A stretch of 64,000 nt of DNA from Bacteroidota bacterium. Lineage in GTDB: Bacteria; Bacteroidota; Bacteroidia; Bacteroidales; Dysgonomonadaceae. Shown piece after piece: positions 62,660-64,000 of the stretch (the first letter of the stretch is position 1; the number at the start of each line of letters is the position of its first letter). Location of the stretch: positions 1-64,000 of the forward strand of contig JAEWGM010000028.1 in assembly GCA_023388315.1 (NCBI GenBank), given 5' to 3'. Made by a program: the position numbers and the translations under genes. The notes under the pieces were generated by a model. That model had not been told where the DNA came from, did no database searches, and saw nothing but the letters and a program-made list of their open reading frames with translations.

Positions 62660-63814
62660 ATGAAAGTACCTCCGAACCACACTTTACCAGATGTTTTTAT
62701 AAACAAAACATCTTCATTCCTGCCGAACAGTCCGGTTGATAATGACGATATCGAGCTTTATTTAGGTAAAGTCAATGGTAAATCTTCACGCTCAAAGAGT
62801 ATTATCCTAAGACAGAATAAAATTAAAACAAGATATTATGCTTTGGATACAAACCAGCAAATAACTCATACCAATGCAGAGCTGGCTAAAAATGCAATAT
62901 GCAATTTAATTGGCGACAATAATTACAATTTTGATGTGTTGGCTTGTGCTACATCTAATGCAGATGTAATTATACCCTCTCACGCCTCAATGGTTCATGG
63001 TTTATTGAATGATTATCCTGTGGAATTATATTCATTGGCCGGTGTTTGTTTAACGGGTATTCAGGCATTGAAAGTTACCTATATGTCATTAAAGACCGGG
63101 CAAGCACAAGAAGGTGTTTGCTGCGCATCAGAACAGGCATCGGGTGGTATGCTTTCCAAAAATTTTGAAATGGAATATGAGTATTTATCGAATGCGGAAA
63201 AAGATCCGTATATAGCTTTTGAAAAAGATTTTCTCCGTTTTATGCTATCGGATGGAGCAGGTGCATTTCTATTAGGAACAAAGCCTAATTCTGATAACTT
63301 ATCATTAAAAATCGATTGGATTGAGATGGTTTCTTATGCCAGTGAGTTGCCTGTGTGTATGTATTCAGGCGCTGAAGTTCAGTCCGACGGCATCGTAAAA
63401 GGATGGAAAGAGTTTGATCCGCAGGAATTGATGAATCGTTCCATTCTAATGATTAAACAAGACATCAAATTATTAAAACAACATGCAGTTAAATATTGGG
63501 TTGATCATATTGAGTCAGTTATTTCTAAATATAATATTAATACAAATTCAATAGATTTTGTTATACCTCATGTATCTTCAATGTTCTTTTATGAAATACT
63601 GAATGAGGAACTTAAAAATAGGAATATAGATTTGAGTACTGAAAAATGGTTTACGAACCTGACATCAGTTGGCAACATTGGTTCTGCTTCAATTTACGTG
63701 GCGTTAGATGAATTATTTCATTCCGAAAAGTTAGATAAAGGTCATAAAATATTACTCTTGGTTCCTGAAAGTGGTCGGTTTTCTTATGGCACAGTCTTGT
63801 TATCAGTTGTTTGA
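62660..63814 (+). CDS. beta-ketoacyl-ACP synthase III-like enzyme
   Basis: A 384-residue thiolase-fold condensing enzyme with the KAS III catalytic triad: Cys130 (YSLAGVCLTGIQAL), His304 (FVIPHVSSMFF) and Asn339 (TSVGNIGSASIYVAL). It is longer than housekeeping FabH (about 320). Related standalone KAS III-like proteins act in secondary metabolism or acyl transfer. No acyl carrier protein gene is seen next to it. It follows the TetR gene by 62 bases and a glycosyltransferase gene begins about 20 bases after its stop, so it may start a lipid or acyl-sugar pathway. Confidence 0.85.
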   Translation: MKVPPNHTLPDVFINKTSSFLPNSPVDNDDIELYLGKVNGKSSRSKSIILRQNKIKTRYYALDTNQQITHTNAELAKNAICNLIGDNNYNFDVLACATSNADVIIPSHASMVHGLLNDYPVELYSLAGVCLTGIQALKVTYMSLKTGQAQEGVCCASEQASGGMLSKNFEMEYEYLSNAEKDPYIAFEKDFLRFMLSDGAGAFLLGTKPNSDNLSLKIDWIEMVSYASELPVCMYSGAEVQSDGIVKGWKEFDPQELMNRSILMIKQDIKLLKQHAVKYWVDHIESVISKYNINTNSIDFVIPHVSSMFFYEILNEELKNRNIDLSTEKWFTNLTSVGNIGSASIYVALDELFHSEKLDKGHKILLLVPESGRFSYGTVLLSVV

Positions 63815-63833
63815 TTAACAAAAAAATAATGTT

Positions 63834-64000
63834 TTGAAAGTTGCATTTTTATCAAGTCTCAATCCTTTCAATATAAATAGTTGGTCAGGAACTTTATATC
63901 ATATTTTCCATTCCTTAAAGAACAGTAATGCTATTGATTGGATAGGAGAAGACACCCTGAGTTATATTTGGCATTACCATCAAATTCATAATGGATATAA
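63834..64000 (+). CDS. glycosyltransferase, N-terminal part (cut by window end)
   Basis: An open frame from a TTG start (LKVAFLSSLNPFNINSWSGT, then LYHIFHSLKN) running off the window. The beginning resembles GT4 enzymes that open with AFLS...SGT. No in-frame ATG is available nearby, so TTG is the best start; the real start could also be further in. Cotranscribed with the KAS III-like gene. Confidence 0.6.
   Translation, partial: MKVAFLSSLNPFNINSWSGTLYHIFHSLKNSNAIDWIGEDTLSYIWHYHQIHNGY

Overview
The window reads as Bacteroidetes, most likely Bacteroidales. It carries a CTnDOT/CTnERL-type conjugation region (traA to traQ plus mobABC), PcfJ/PcfK-like proteins, promoters with the Bacteroidetes -7 element TAnnTTTG, lipoprotein six-bladed propellers, and double-glycine peptide precursors of the kind known from Bacteroidales. 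No rRNA, tRNA, CRISPR array or intact insertion sequence was seen.

Layout. (1) 1-4.7 kb, plus strand: pcfK- and pcfJ-like genes, a terminator, then a compact SOS/mutagenesis operon (small unknown gene, umuD, umuC, SRAP). (2) 4.85-16.2 kb, minus strand: the tra operon from a ParA-like TraA through the VirB4-like TraG ATPase to TraQ, encoding a Bacteroidetes type IV secretion system. (3) 16.2-20.4 kb: a repeat-rich intergenic region with a candidate oriT, then mobA, mobB (relaxase) and mobC (coupling protein). (4) 20.5-61.6 kb: about 41 kb in which nearly every gene is on the minus strand. Read in transcription order from 61.6 kb downward, this is a tandem multi-precursor RiPP (ribosomal peptide) locus. 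(5) 61.9-64 kb, plus strand: a TetR regulator, a ketoacyl-ACP synthase III-like enzyme and the start of a glycosyltransferase.

The RiPP locus has three precursors. Each has a 28-residue leader ending in Gly-Gly, and each is followed at once by a hairpin. Module 1 is precursor C, propeller lipoprotein, radical SAM/SPASM enzyme, second rSAM-like protein with an intact CX3CX2C, LanC-like protein, GT4, GT-B and a double GT-A protein. Module 2 is precursor B, propeller, radical SAM/SPASM enzyme, a pseudo-rSAM that has lost the cluster motif, and a protein joining a GT27 (polypeptide GalNAc-transferase)-like domain to a LanC-like domain. Module 3 is a second GT27-LanC fusion, precursor A (five Cys spaced 9-7-9-7 and a Ser/Thr-rich tail), a different radical SAM/SPASM enzyme, a gluzincin-type peptidase, a C39-peptidase ABC exporter and its HlyD adaptor. 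Glycosyltransferases, a CMP-sugar synthetase, another LanC-like protein and a GC-richer efflux unit (adaptor, RND, outer-membrane factor, RND) follow. My reading is that GG-leader peptides are crosslinked by radical SAM enzymes, glycosylated, trimmed by the C39 domain and exported. The glycosylation step and its coupling to LanC-like domains are inference.

Two remnants show how the locus evolved. A chimeric pseudogene (about 45.28-46.17 kb) joins the N-terminal part of a C39 exporter gene to the C-terminal part of the double-GT gene at a shared A7GA tract, as expected at a tandem-duplication junction. Next to it, and at the matching place in module 1, lie truncated LanC-like genes. Base composition is mosaic by eye: the RND unit is clearly GC-richer than the AT-rich genes on either side.
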